Shown piece after piece: positions 1 to 7,354 of a stretch of DNA of 11,797 nucleotides. The stretch covers positions 1 to 11,797 of the forward strand of contig JBAXOG010000152.1 in NCBI GenBank assembly GCA_037133395.1, read 5' to 3'. The position numbers were made by a program, and so were the translations under genes. Positions within the stretch are counted from its first letter, which is position 1; each line of letters begins with the position of its first letter. The notes under the pieces are model-generated. The model had not been told where the DNA came from, did not search any database, and was given only the letters and a program-made list of their open reading frames with translations. The stretch is from CAIZQW01 sp037133395. GTDB lineage: Bacteria > Verrucomicrobiota > Kiritimatiellia > RFP12 > UBA1067.

Positions 1-175
1 TGCCGCGCCGTAGCCTTGGCGTAGGAGGGTCCGCGCCTGTACACGGGTCCGGCAGCTGCCGGACCAGCATCATCATCCGGCTTCGGGTACAGGCGAGGAC
101 GCCTATACGCCCAGGCTTACGACTAGCCATTTGCTAAAAGTTATTAGGCAGTTTTTTCCCAGAACCCCGGGCGGC
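1..175. repeat. Long direct repeat, copy 1 (cut by the window edge)
   Basis: This stretch recurs at 243-417 with an offset of exactly 242 bases. Bases 1-108 are identical to 243-350; over 109-175 I count eight substitutions (109, 134, 135, 145, 155, 161, 163, 164) and no indels. It contains a perfect 20-bp palindrome at 46-65 (centre GGCAGCTGCC), an outer inverted repeat of 29-42 with 87-100 (13 of 14 paired), and a small hairpin AGGCG-AGGA-CGCCT at 91-104. Its left end lies outside the window, so more copies may follow. It sits 3' of the last gene of the operon. The reading frame that runs through it on the minus strand has no recognisable protein features and I do not call it a gene. Confidence 0.93.
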
Positions 176-225
176 ACACTTGTCTTGCCTATAACTTCAA
201 TGGAATGTTGAGGTTGGATGCTTTG

Positions 226-356
226 CTGGGCGTATAGACGCCTGCCGCGCCGTAGCCTTGGCGTAGGAGGGTCCGCGCCTGTACACGGGTCCGGCAGCTG
301 CCGGACCAGCATCATCATCCGGCTTCGGGTACAGGCGAGGACGCCTATACTCCCAG
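226..356. other. Three-way-junction structured element within the repeat
   Basis: Base pairing worked out by eye gives a closed structure. A closing stem pairs 226-237 with 345-356 (11 of 12 pairs; the C231/T351 mismatch would be a C-G pair with the base found in copy 1). Inside are a small hairpin CGCC 248-251 with GGCG 260-263, and a long stem 271-284 with 329-342 (13 of 14 pairs). The long stem carries the self-complementary segment 288-307 and a short CCG-GCTT-CGG hairpin at 319-328. The same fold is available to either strand as RNA or to single-stranded DNA. It could be a REP/BIME-like or MITE-like element, an mRNA 3'-end structure for the operon, or a structured RNA. No transposase or integrase lies in the window to decide. 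Confidence 0.55.
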
Positions 357-417
357 GCTTACGACTAGCCATTTGAAAAAAGTTATCAGGCAGTTTATTC
401 CCGGGGCCCCGGGCGGC
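243..417. repeat. Long direct repeat, copy 2
   Basis: Second copy of the repeat, ending 36 bases from the stop codon of the GH78 gene. The first 108 bases match copy 1 perfectly and the remaining 67 match at 59 positions. The 20-bp palindrome is at 288-307. Near the end, the substitutions relative to copy 1 create a perfect 14-bp palindrome CCCGGGGCCCCGGG at 400-413, where copy 1 has CCCAGAACCCCGGG. The bases between the two copies (176-242) are not repeated within the window, but 226-237 pairs with the end of the structured core and so is probably part of the element. Confidence 0.93.
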
Positions 418-453
418 GGGATTACTCACGATTGAACTAAGAGCTGCCCACGT

Positions 454-3400
454 TCAGTTACCTTTCACTTGAAAGGAATAGCTCCCGGAGCCCACTGTAA
501 AAACCAGCCGATCATTCTCTTGGATTGGAGGTGCAATGCCATCAACTTTTTCTGCAGGCTTCCCATTTTCCCACAAGACCTTACCAGACTCACTGACAAT
601 CGCATTCATTTTTCCGAGCAGAGGAAGACGGAAGAGGGCTGTGGCGTTGGGAGGAACCACGATGTCATACTTCATGCCGTTGTCGGTCATGCGCCAGCCA
701 CTGCAATAGCGTCCCATCGGGGAATCATAGTCGAGTTGGGCGAACTTGATTTGTTCTGGAACCGGATAGGGAGCAATCACAGCCTTGCGGAAGCCTGGTC
801 CTTCACCCAATACCCCTTCGACATGCAGACCCGCAACGTATCGGGCCATCCAGCCGAGCGGGGTGGCGAACATCTTGTGATTCATTGAGCGGGTTGTCTT
901 TTCGCTGTACGCCTCCCACAAAGTGGTCGCCCCGTCGCGGATCATGTTGCCCAGGCTGGGATAGTCGTCCTTCAAGTGAATGGTATACGCCACATCAGCC
1001 CGGTTGTTCTCGCACAGCGCATCCGCGATGAACTCAAGGCCCAGGATGCCCGTCCAAAAGTGGTCTTTCCGCACGCGAATATCCTGCACAAGCCGCTCAG
1101 TGACCCGGGGCGCCATGTCCGCAGGCACTAGCCCCATGCCGAGCGGAACCGCCTGCGGCGACTGGCGGAAGCCAACCTCCTTATTCGTCCCATAATAGCA
1201 GCCTTCTTTTTCATCGAAGAAGTATTCGTTGAAGGCTTTCTTTAGATCGCTTTTAAGTCCGGTGTAATAAGCACTGTCGTCCTTTTTGCCGAGCAGCGTG
1301 GCGAGGTCGGCCATCATGCCAGCGTAATAGTAAAAATAGCAATCAAAATAGATGAGGGCTCCCTCGGGTGGAATATTCGCTCCATTGGGAGAGACCCAAT
1401 CACCCAGTGCTTTGCGCGGTATAGTCAGTAGCGGCGGCTTTTCGCTCGACTGTCCCTCTTTGATGAGCGTGCTCATGTAGAGCTTTAAATTGTCAAAATG
1501 ACGCTCAATGACGCGGCGGTCTCCATACGTCTGGTAATGCTTCCAGACAAGTTGCACATAGCTGCCCACCCACGCCGGATCTTCACCTTTGGCCCAAGAC
1601 CCTGGGACACAATTCCTAATCTTTCCGTCGGCTGAAATGTCGTCCGCATAATCCTGCAGACGCTTTTCGTAAAGCTTTCGCAGATCATAGTTGAATGCCA
1701 TGGCATAGTAGGGAGATGCATCATCGCAAGTCCACCCAAGTTTTTCCCACTGGGGACAATCCGTGGGAATCGAATGCATGTTGCTCTGGATGCACCGTCT
1801 GCCAGCTTCCCAGATCTTGTTCCAAAGTTCGCTCGACGTCTTGAACGTCCCGACCATTTCCATGTCGCTGTTGATCGCCTTTGCCGTGAACTGTCCGAGC
1901 TCGGGCTTTTCAGTTAACCCTTCGAGCCGGACGTATTGGAAGCCTTTGTAGCAATAGGAAGACTCGTAGACTTCCTCTCCGCTCCCCTTGGCAACATAGA
2001 TATCCCGCTGGAAACTTCCGGTACGTTCAGCGCCAAAATTATTCCAGCGTTCCCGTCCGCCATGGCCTGGCAACTCGACATACGACAGCCGTATTTCCTG
2101 CCCGGGCTTGGCTTTGAGTTTCATCTCCATGGTGCCGGCCATGTTCTTGCCGAAATCAATCTGCCAGGCATCTTTCTCATCTTCCACCTTCGTGATGCTC
2201 ACAGCAGGAAAGCGTTCAACCGCGCGGATCGGCTCGAAAAGCTGGGCCGTCAACCCCGGAGCCGACAAAGGCATTTTGCCGTTTGCCACAACAGTGGAAC
2301 TCCAGTCCTTGTCAATAAACCCGACGGTGTTCCACCCCGCCTGTTCCTTGCGCGCGTCATAAATTTCACCCGCCTTGATGGAGTCAAACAGGATCGGTCC
2401 TGGGGCCGTCTTGAAGGAGGTGTCTGACACAAGAGTCTGCCGACTACCGTCAGCGTAATCGAGCGTCACCAGCACACGCAACGCGGGTTCCGCCATCCAA
2501 TCGCCATGGAATGTTTCGCCCCAGAGCGTGGGCGTAGTCATGGCATACCAGCCGCGGCCAAGCTCGAAGGCCAGCATGTTGTCCGCTTTAATCTGCCCCG
2601 TGAGGTCATACACGCAATAGTAAGCCGTCTTGTCATAACGAGCAAAGCCGGGATTCAGTTCGTAATCGTCCATGCGTTTTCCGTTCAGCCAGAACTTGTA
2701 ATACCCCAGCCCGGAGACATACGCCCGCGCACGGCGAAGCTGCCCTGACTTGCTGGCAAGCGCTTTGCGGAAACGCGGGGCTTCCAGTCCTTTTTTAGGT
2801 TCCATATAACTGATAACGCCGCACGTTTCGAGCGCGCCATCCTTTACGCGGGCATACGCATTGTTGCTACCGAAATATTCCTGGAAGGCAAAGAGTGCCG
2901 CGTTATCAAAGGACTCCTCCACCAGAGGCTTGCCATCCACAGTCAGACGGACATCATCAAACTGGACGCGACCTTTCTTTTTATCCAGCGAGAGCGAACC
3001 TATTGCAATCGATCCTTGCTTGATCGTTTCATCATGGAGCGGCTCGTTGCAGAGCAATGTTGTGTCGACGCGGAAGGTGAAATCCCCTCCCTTTGCAGTG
3101 ACGACCAGCGAATGCCATTCGCCTTGGGCGATATTTTGGAGCGGATATTCTTTGATGAGTTCCGATTTATTTCCGGTGCGCGAGACCATCAGTTTCCCTG
3201 GCGATCCAGGCTTTATCTCGATGCGGTATTCCCTGTCCCCATAATAACTCGCGCGGAAGAACACCACCGCAGTCCCTTCCAAAATACAGAAGCGCGTCTC
3301 AAACGTGCAATCCTTCAACTGTTGTAAGTTTGCAGGGAGGGTATTAGGCCGCTCGCTCTTCGCGCCGATCCACTGCGCCCCTCCCCAGTCTTCCGCTTTC

Positions 3401-3816
3401 AGTAAACCGGTCTCGAAAAATTTAGGTTTTGCCGAATAGGTTTTGCCGTCGGCATCAAAGCCAGTCACCTGCCAAAAGTAGCGCGTAGCCGAGGCGAGCG
3501 GCTTCCCTGCATAAATCGCAGCAAGCGTATCAGCCCCTACTTGCTTTCCCGAGTCCCACAGATCCGCCTGGCCTTGCGTCAGTTTCTCAACTGACGAAGC
3601 GACTTGAATCCGAAACGCCTGTTGCCGAAAGCCACGGGGCGCTTTAGGAGAAGCCTCATAGCGCCAGGAGAATCTCGGCGCAGCCTCTTCGATTCCCATC
3701 GGCTGGGACACGCCCTCGGTCCGCATATCCGTGATGAAAATCGGAGCAACGGCAGCGTGTAGCACCGACAAAGGCGTGAGTAGCAGGGTGATGATGAGTG
3801 TGACGGCGTGTTTCAT
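454..3816 (-). CDS. Secreted GH78 alpha-L-rhamnosidase with inserted jelly-roll domain
   Basis: Inverting exo-hydrolase expected to release terminal alpha-L-rhamnose from glycans or glycosides outside the cytoplasm. A Sec signal peptide covers residues 1-21 (MKH, then a hydrophobic run ending LHA). Visible domains: an N-terminal fibronectin-like domain (about 25-150), an extra concanavalin-like domain (about 165-345), the GH78 N-terminal sugar-binding-like domain (about 350-510), a beta domain (about 525-640), the (alpha/alpha)6 catalytic barrel (about 645-1010) and a C-terminal beta-sandwich. The motif DCPQWEKLGWTCD places D686, E691 and D698 at the spacing of Asp567, Glu572 and Asp579 in Bacillus RhaB; E691 is the expected general acid, and E968 in GATTLWE the likely base. 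At 1120 residues it is longer than typical members because of the insertion. The ATG follows a weak purine-rich stretch (GAAAGAAAC). It is the last gene, 56 bases after the TIM-barrel gene, with a possible promoter of its own. Family call is strong; the exact substrate is unknown. Confidence 0.93.
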   Translation of the reverse strand: MKHAVTLIITLLLTPLSVLHAAVAPIFITDMRTEGVSQPMGIEEAAPRFSWRYEASPKAPRGFRQQAFRIQVASSVEKLTQGQADLWDSGKQVGADTLAAIYAGKPLASATRYFWQVTGFDADGKTYSAKPKFFETGLLKAEDWGGAQWIGAKSERPNTLPANLQQLKDCTFETRFCILEGTAVVFFRASYYGDREYRIEIKPGSPGKLMVSRTGNKSELIKEYPLQNIAQGEWHSLVVTAKGGDFTFRVDTTLLCNEPLHDETIKQGSIAIGSLSLDKKKGRVQFDDVRLTVDGKPLVEESFDNAALFAFQEYFGSNNAYARVKDGALETCGVISYMEPKKGLEAPRFRKALASKSGQLRRARAYVSGLGYYKFWLNGKRMDDYELNPGFARYDKTAYYCVYDLTGQIKADNMLAFELGRGWYAMTTPTLWGETFHGDWMAEPALRVLVTLDYADGSRQTLVSDTSFKTAPGPILFDSIKAGEIYDARKEQAGWNTVGFIDKDWSSTVVANGKMPLSAPGLTAQLFEPIRAVERFPAVSITKVEDEKDAWQIDFGKNMAGTMEMKLKAKPGQEIRLSYVELPGHGGRERWNNFGAERTGSFQRDIYVAKGSGEEVYESSYCYKGFQYVRLEGLTEKPELGQFTAKAINSDMEMVGTFKTSSELWNKIWEAGRRCIQSNMHSIPTDCPQWEKLGWTCDDASPYYAMAFNYDLRKLYEKRLQDYADDISADGKIRNCVPGSWAKGEDPAWVGSYVQLVWKHYQTYGDRRVIERHFDNLKLYMSTLIKEGQSSEKPPLLTIPRKALGDWVSPNGANIPPEGALIYFDCYFYYYAGMMADLATLLGKKDDSAYYTGLKSDLKKAFNEYFFDEKEGCYYGTNKEVGFRQSPQAVPLGMGLVPADMAPRVTERLVQDIRVRKDHFWTGILGLEFIADALCENNRADVAYTIHLKDDYPSLGNMIRDGATTLWEAYSEKTTRSMNHKMFATPLGWMARYVAGLHVEGVLGEGPGFRKAVIAPYPVPEQIKFAQLDYDSPMGRYCSGWRMTDNGMKYDIVVPPNATALFRLPLLGKMNAIVSESGKVLWENGKPAEKVDGIAPPIQENDRLVFTVGSGSYSFQVKGN

Positions 3817-3859
3817 TATTTGTTTCTTTCAGTTCTAATTATTGAAACTGCTTGATACG

Positions 3860-3888
3860 ATTATACCATGTCTCATGAATCTTTCATC
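3860..3888 (-). promoter_or_regulatory. Possible internal promoter for the GH78 gene
   Basis: On the minus strand a perfect extended -10 site, TGGTATAAT, occupies 3868-3860, just after the TIM-barrel stop codon. Seventeen bases upstream the hexamer GATGAA (3888-3883) is only a poor -35, which is tolerable for an extended -10. Transcription would start about 35-40 bases before the GH78 ATG at 3816. The leader contains a weak inverted repeat CAGTT-N11-AACTG (3830-3850). The site could let the rhamnosidase be expressed apart from the rest of the operon. Confidence 0.45.
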
Positions 3889-4856
3889 GCCAGCAGACCG
3901 ACAGCGCGGCGCAAGCCTTCCATCGGCGGCAGGGTAGGAACAAACTCGATGCCGACATATCCCTGATAACCGACTTCCCGCAACGTCCGCATACAGGCAT
4001 TGAAGTTTATTTCCTGCTGCGGCAAATCAAGCTCATTGCGTCCCGGTACACCAGCCACGTGGATATGCCCGAGCAAGTCCCGGTGCTGGCGCAATCGCGT
4101 GACGATGTCGCCATCCATGATCTGAACATGATAAATGTCGAACAGCAATTTTGCACGTTCGGAACCGGTGGCGCGCATGATGTCCGCACAATAGTCTACA
4201 TGATCGCCCTGGTAGCCCGGATGCCCCTTCATCGGATGGTTGCTGACACGGCTGTTCAACATCTCCAGACAAAGGGTGATCTTCTTTTGCTCGGCATACC
4301 CCAGTACGGTTTTCAATCCCTCGACACAGTTGGCCGCGCCTTCCTCGCGCGGGATTTTCCGGCTGGCCGGGTTCAGCGGATCTTCCATCTCAAAACCAGT
4401 GAAGGTGATCACATTCGGACAGCCATGCTGCACGGCCATGTCAATGGCATCGCGCGTCCGCTGCCGCATCAACGGCCAGAGCGTACGCTTGTTCCAGCCA
4501 TGCAAAAAAGGCGGTTCGCTTCCGGTGTCGAGCTGTACGATGGCGCACTGGAGGCCATGTCGCCGGAGCACTGGAAGATCTTTCCAAGCGACCAGTTCCA
4601 CGCTGGTCAGCCCGAGTTGCCGCGCCGCCGCGCAGGTCTGCTCGATGGACCACTTCTCCATGGATGTCTCCAGACACCAATGCACCAAGGAAAGCTTGAT
4701 ACGCTCACGGATGGCGTCTTTTCCGGCGCTGTCCGAAGCATACGCCACACGGCCTACTCCGGCCACCCCGATTGTCGTCGCGGCAGCGGCTTGTTTCAAC
4801 AGGGAGCGACGGCTCATGACGCTGCCCTCACAGGAAGTATGTTTACAACGTTCCAT
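3873..4856 (-). CDS. Tat-exported hydroxypyruvate-isomerase-like TIM-barrel protein
   Basis: Member of the xylose-isomerase-like / AP endonuclease 2 TIM-barrel superfamily, closest in motifs to hydroxypyruvate isomerase (Hyi). Metal-ligand candidates are E198 (LCLEMLNSR), D240 and H243 (FDIYHVQIMDGD, a Hyi signature), H264/H266 (GHIHVAG) and E304 (GIEF). The N terminus carries a twin-arginine signal, SRRSLLK at residues 15-21, then a hydrophobic Ala/Gly-rich run ending VAYA, so it should be exported folded, probably with its metal. Two starts are plausible: ATG 4856, with GGGAGG nine bases upstream and sharing one base with the ThuA stop codon (TGATG), and ATG 4817 (Met14), with GAGGG seven bases upstream and a more standard Tat n-region. 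Export makes true hydroxypyruvate isomerase unlikely; an isomerase, epimerase, lyase or hydratase acting on a released or oxidised sugar fits better. Fold call is firm, reaction unknown. Confidence 0.88.
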   Translation of the reverse strand: MERCKHTSCEGSVMSRRSLLKQAAAATTIGVAGVGRVAYASDSAGKDAIRERIKLSLVHWCLETSMEKWSIEQTCAAARQLGLTSVELVAWKDLPVLRRHGLQCAIVQLDTGSEPPFLHGWNKRTLWPLMRQRTRDAIDMAVQHGCPNVITFTGFEMEDPLNPASRKIPREEGAANCVEGLKTVLGYAEQKKITLCLEMLNSRVSNHPMKGHPGYQGDHVDYCADIMRATGSERAKLLFDIYHVQIMDGDIVTRLRQHRDLLGHIHVAGVPGRNELDLPQQEINFNACMRTLREVGYQGYVGIEFVPTLPPMEGLRRAVGLLAMKDS

Positions 4857-5914
4857 CAGTGCACGCCTCCCGTATTTACAGTTCCATCAGCGCGCTGGGT
4901 GTCAGCCTTCACCGGACTGGAAGGGCTGTCATCCGCCGGCAGGTCTCCCAGCGCATACTGCACGCCCGCCATGAAATGCCTGACCATGAAGGGATTCCAA
5001 TAGGCCGACTTGGCATGGCCGAACGCCGTATAGAAGACCCGCCCTTCTCCCTCCCGGCGTATCCACGACAATGCATAATCGTTGTCATCACGCAATTTGC
5101 CATGGTACCGGTCTTTGGGATCGCTTGCGATGGCAGCAATCCTCTTTTGAACATCCGGCGATTTCTCCAGATCTATGCTCAGGAGCACGCGGAGTTTCGA
5201 ACGGTCGTAGGTCTGTTGGAAATTGGGTTCCGACCGATGGTCCTTGTCTGAAAAGATGTAGTACTCCTCACCCCATGAAAAACCAGCAGACGGAAACATC
5301 GCGGTCAAGGAGCTTGACGTGACATCCTTTCGCACATTTGCAGAAAAGAAGGGATGGCCGTTCATGACCCCGCCGAACAGATGCTTGGCCGCTTCAGGCC
5401 AGTCTCTGAAATTGTCTGTGGCCCAGTGCTGTCCGGCCAGCCCTTTGCCGCTCCGTACAAACTCAAGCAGTCCCTGCCGCTCCGGAAATCCTTGGAATTT
5501 CAAGCCTCCCGCATTGTTTAAGAAGACCGCATCATACTGCTTGAGCCGGTCCGCGCTCAGATCAGCATAGTCCTGACTCAAGGTCACTGTGAACGCCCCG
5601 GTCTTTTCCGCCAGCAATTCAAACATCTTGTTACCATACGCCATGGGATGAATGCCCGGGTTGCCACTCCGGTAAAACACCAAGAGTTTGCGTGGCTGTT
5701 TTGGGGTTGCCACTTCACTCTTTGAGGGAATGGCGGCGCGGATCTTTTCGACATCCGCCTCCGGCAGAGGCGGAAGCGGTGGTAATTCGGCAACGGATTT
5801 TTCCTGCGGTAGTGCACCCGTGCGCTGCGGCCTGGAACTGTTGATTTTGGTCTCGGTCATCCCCAGTTGGGCGCCGAGGCAGAGAAGAGCGGCAATAATA
5901 AAGTTATATTTCAT
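4856..5914 (-). CDS. Secreted ThuA-domain protein
   Basis: ThuA-like protein (class I glutamine-amidotransferase-like fold, PF06283). Residues 1-20 are a Sec signal-like hydrophobic segment, followed by a low-complexity linker with LPPLPPLP (44-51). The ThuA domain runs from about 76 to 323: KLLVFYRSG at its start, the hallmark GQHWATDNFRDWPE (161-174), GHPF (186-189), EEYYIF (216-221) and GEGRVFYTAFGH (289-300) near the end. The C-terminal tail is polar and apparently disordered. In rhizobia ThuA works with ThuB, a Gfo/Idh/MocA dehydrogenase, in trehalose-type disaccharide catabolism through 3-keto sugars; here the preceding gene is also a Gfo/Idh/MocA protein. The ATG at 5914 has GGAG six bases upstream and lies 33 bases after the oxidoreductase stop. 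Biochemical role inferred from this pairing only. Confidence 0.88.
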   Translation of the reverse strand: MKYNFIIAALLCLGAQLGMTETKINSSRPQRTGALPQEKSVAELPPLPPLPEADVEKIRAAIPSKSEVATPKQPRKLLVFYRSGNPGIHPMAYGNKMFELLAEKTGAFTVTLSQDYADLSADRLKQYDAVFLNNAGGLKFQGFPERQGLLEFVRSGKGLAGQHWATDNFRDWPEAAKHLFGGVMNGHPFFSANVRKDVTSSSLTAMFPSAGFSWGEEYYIFSDKDHRSEPNFQQTYDRSKLRVLLSIDLEKSPDVQKRIAAIASDPKDRYHGKLRDDNDYALSWIRREGEGRVFYTAFGHAKSAYWNPFMVRHFMAGVQYALGDLPADDSPSSPVKADTQRADGTVNTGGVH

Positions 5915-5947
5915 AGTGAACTCCAGATGATGGTTATAGTCAGATTT

Positions 5948-7354
5948 TTAAATGAGACACTTCTTCCGATAATCAGCGTGGATATACCGGTCAGCCTCCG
6001 GACAGCCCGGCACTTTCATATTCGCTCCGTCCCAATCGATCGCCCGCTGCATGCGCAACGAGACCAGTGACGGCAGAATGATTTCCATGGAGCGTGTCGC
6101 CATTTCAAAAGACTGATACGTCTTGGTTCCGGCCAAAGCGGCTTCGACCCACTCTTTTATATGGCTGCCAGGTGACCGGGGCTCGGTCTTGGCAATGGCC
6201 TCCACCGCCGGATGTTTGCCGATGCCGCGAAACTTTTCATCCCCTTTGAGCTTGAGATAGCAATCGCTGCTCCAGCCCCCCGAAAACATCAGCCCGTTTT
6301 CTGCGACGGTCAGTGCGCCGACTTTCTGGAATTCCCCAAAGGTGGGAAGCAGTTCGGCAATCAGACCTTCGGGCGGCCGATTGACGGTGTCGTAATACCA
6401 TCCGGTAATCCCGCCGGGAAAATCATAGCGGATCTTTGCGTTGGACACATACGTTTCCTTAACCGCTTCGGGTATGTTGTGTTCCACCCGCAACGGATAG
6501 CCAAGGTTAAACGCCCGAATAGGCAACTGCCATGTGTGGACGCCAAAGTCACCGATCAAGCCCATCCCGTAGTCAAGCCACATGGCCGTGGTCATGCAGC
6601 CCGGCTGATAGACCTTGGCCTTGTAAGGTCGCTCCGCCGCGGGTCCCTGCCACATATCCCAGTCGAAGGTCGAGGGGATCGGATCCGCGCCCTCCGGCCG
6701 CACACAGCTGACCGGACGAAGGGGATAACAAATATTCCAGGCATGAATCTCCTTGATTTTGCCCAAGATCCCGGTGCGCGCCACCTCAACGGCGCGCCGG
6801 AAAGGTTCAGACGCTACGCCCTGCGTTCCCATTTGCGTGGCGACTCTTGAGTTCCTCGCCAGCTCGCCAAGCTTCCGCGTCTCAGCAATCGTGTGTGTCA
6901 GCGGCTTCTCGCAATAGACATGTTTGCCTGAGTTGATGAAGGCGGTGCTCATCGGCGCGTGCCACCACGGACCGATGGCGATGATCACGCCATCCAGCGT
7001 TTTCTCTTTTTGCAGCAGTTCGCGGTAATCGGAATAGCCGCGCGCAGACTCCGCAGCATCCTTTAACTTCGGAGATCGTTTCGCGACATCCTCTCGGGCC
7101 ACCTGGATACGGGTCTGATCAACATCGCACAAGGCAATGAGGTTGGTCCTGCATCCCAAGGCCTCCAACAGATCGCTCCGTCCCCGGCCTCCGCATCCCA
7201 CCAACGCGATATTAAGCCTGTCTCCCGTAGCGGATGCTCCCCAGAGCCGCGCCGGGAAAAGGGTTGGCCCTGCGGTGGCGGCAACCATGCCGGCCGTGAG
7301 ACCTTTGAGAACGTTCCTGCGATTCATAGTCGACTGAGTGTTTTTGATATTCAT
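5948..7354 (-). CDS. Tat-exported Gfo/Idh/MocA family oxidoreductase
   Basis: Nucleotide-dependent sugar oxidoreductase. Numbering from the ATG at 7354 (468 residues): twin-arginine signal NRRNVLKG (11-18) with a hydrophobic Ala/Gly stretch, Rossmann fold from about 46 with GCGGRG (53-58), an acidic turn CDVD (76-79), PWWHAP (129-134), the family hallmark EKP (149-151), and D269/H273 in GDFGVH. K150, D269 and H273 match the usual catalytic Lys-Asp-His set. Tat export implies the NAD(P) is bound tightly before secretion, as in glucose-fructose oxidoreductase. The frame is open up to GTG at 7375, but the ATG at 7354 is preferred: it overlaps the esterase stop as ATGA, and GGGGAGG (7373-7367) lies upstream of it but inside the longer version. 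A third Met at 7327 has no ribosome site. Substrate is not evident; sugar or glycoside C3 oxidation is a context-based guess. Confidence 0.92.
   Translation of the reverse strand: MNIKNTQSTMNRRNVLKGLTAGMVAATAGPTLFPARLWGASATGDRLNIALVGCGGRGRSDLLEALGCRTNLIALCDVDQTRIQVAREDVAKRSPKLKDAAESARGYSDYRELLQKEKTLDGVIIAIGPWWHAPMSTAFINSGKHVYCEKPLTHTIAETRKLGELARNSRVATQMGTQGVASEPFRRAVEVARTGILGKIKEIHAWNICYPLRPVSCVRPEGADPIPSTFDWDMWQGPAAERPYKAKVYQPGCMTTAMWLDYGMGLIGDFGVHTWQLPIRAFNLGYPLRVEHNIPEAVKETYVSNAKIRYDFPGGITGWYYDTVNRPPEGLIAELLPTFGEFQKVGALTVAENGLMFSGGWSSDCYLKLKGDEKFRGIGKHPAVEAIAKTEPRSPGSHIKEWVEAALAGTKTYQSFEMATRSMEIILPSLVSLRMQRAIDWDGANMKVPGCPEADRYIHADYRKKCLI

Noticed and set aside
138..197. Integron attC-like site: AAGTTATTAGGCA at 138-150 and TGCCTATAACTT at 186-197 form an inverted pair resembling attC ends
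   Set aside because: No integrase or cassette gene is present, the repeated units hold no credible gene, and the full R/L core-site arrangement is not visible.
379..413. CCCGGGGCCCCGGG palindrome as a Rho-independent terminator
   Set aside because: On the minus strand the run of Ts comes about 20 bases after the palindrome rather than directly after it, and the palindrome has no loop; a weak terminator role cannot be excluded but is not supported.
1..417. CRISPR array
   Set aside because: Only two copies, repeats far too long, and a single 67-base gap instead of regular short spacers.
103..429. Minus-strand open frame of 108 codons through the repeats
   Set aside because: It lies in duplicated, palindromic DNA, has no recognisable domain and simply translates the two repeat copies in different frames.
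461..476. CCTTTC-ACTT-GAAAGG hairpin as the operon terminator
   Set aside because: It overlaps the last GH78 codons and is not followed by a T tract on the minus strand.
4059..5003. Plus-strand open frame of 314 codons opposite the TIM-barrel gene
   Set aside because: It is antisense to a gene with clear family motifs, has no recognisable domain and spans the ThuA/TIM junction; a typical shadow in GC-rich DNA.
6212..6850. Plus-strand open frame of 212 codons opposite the oxidoreductase gene
   Set aside because: Antisense to a well-supported coding sequence and without family features.
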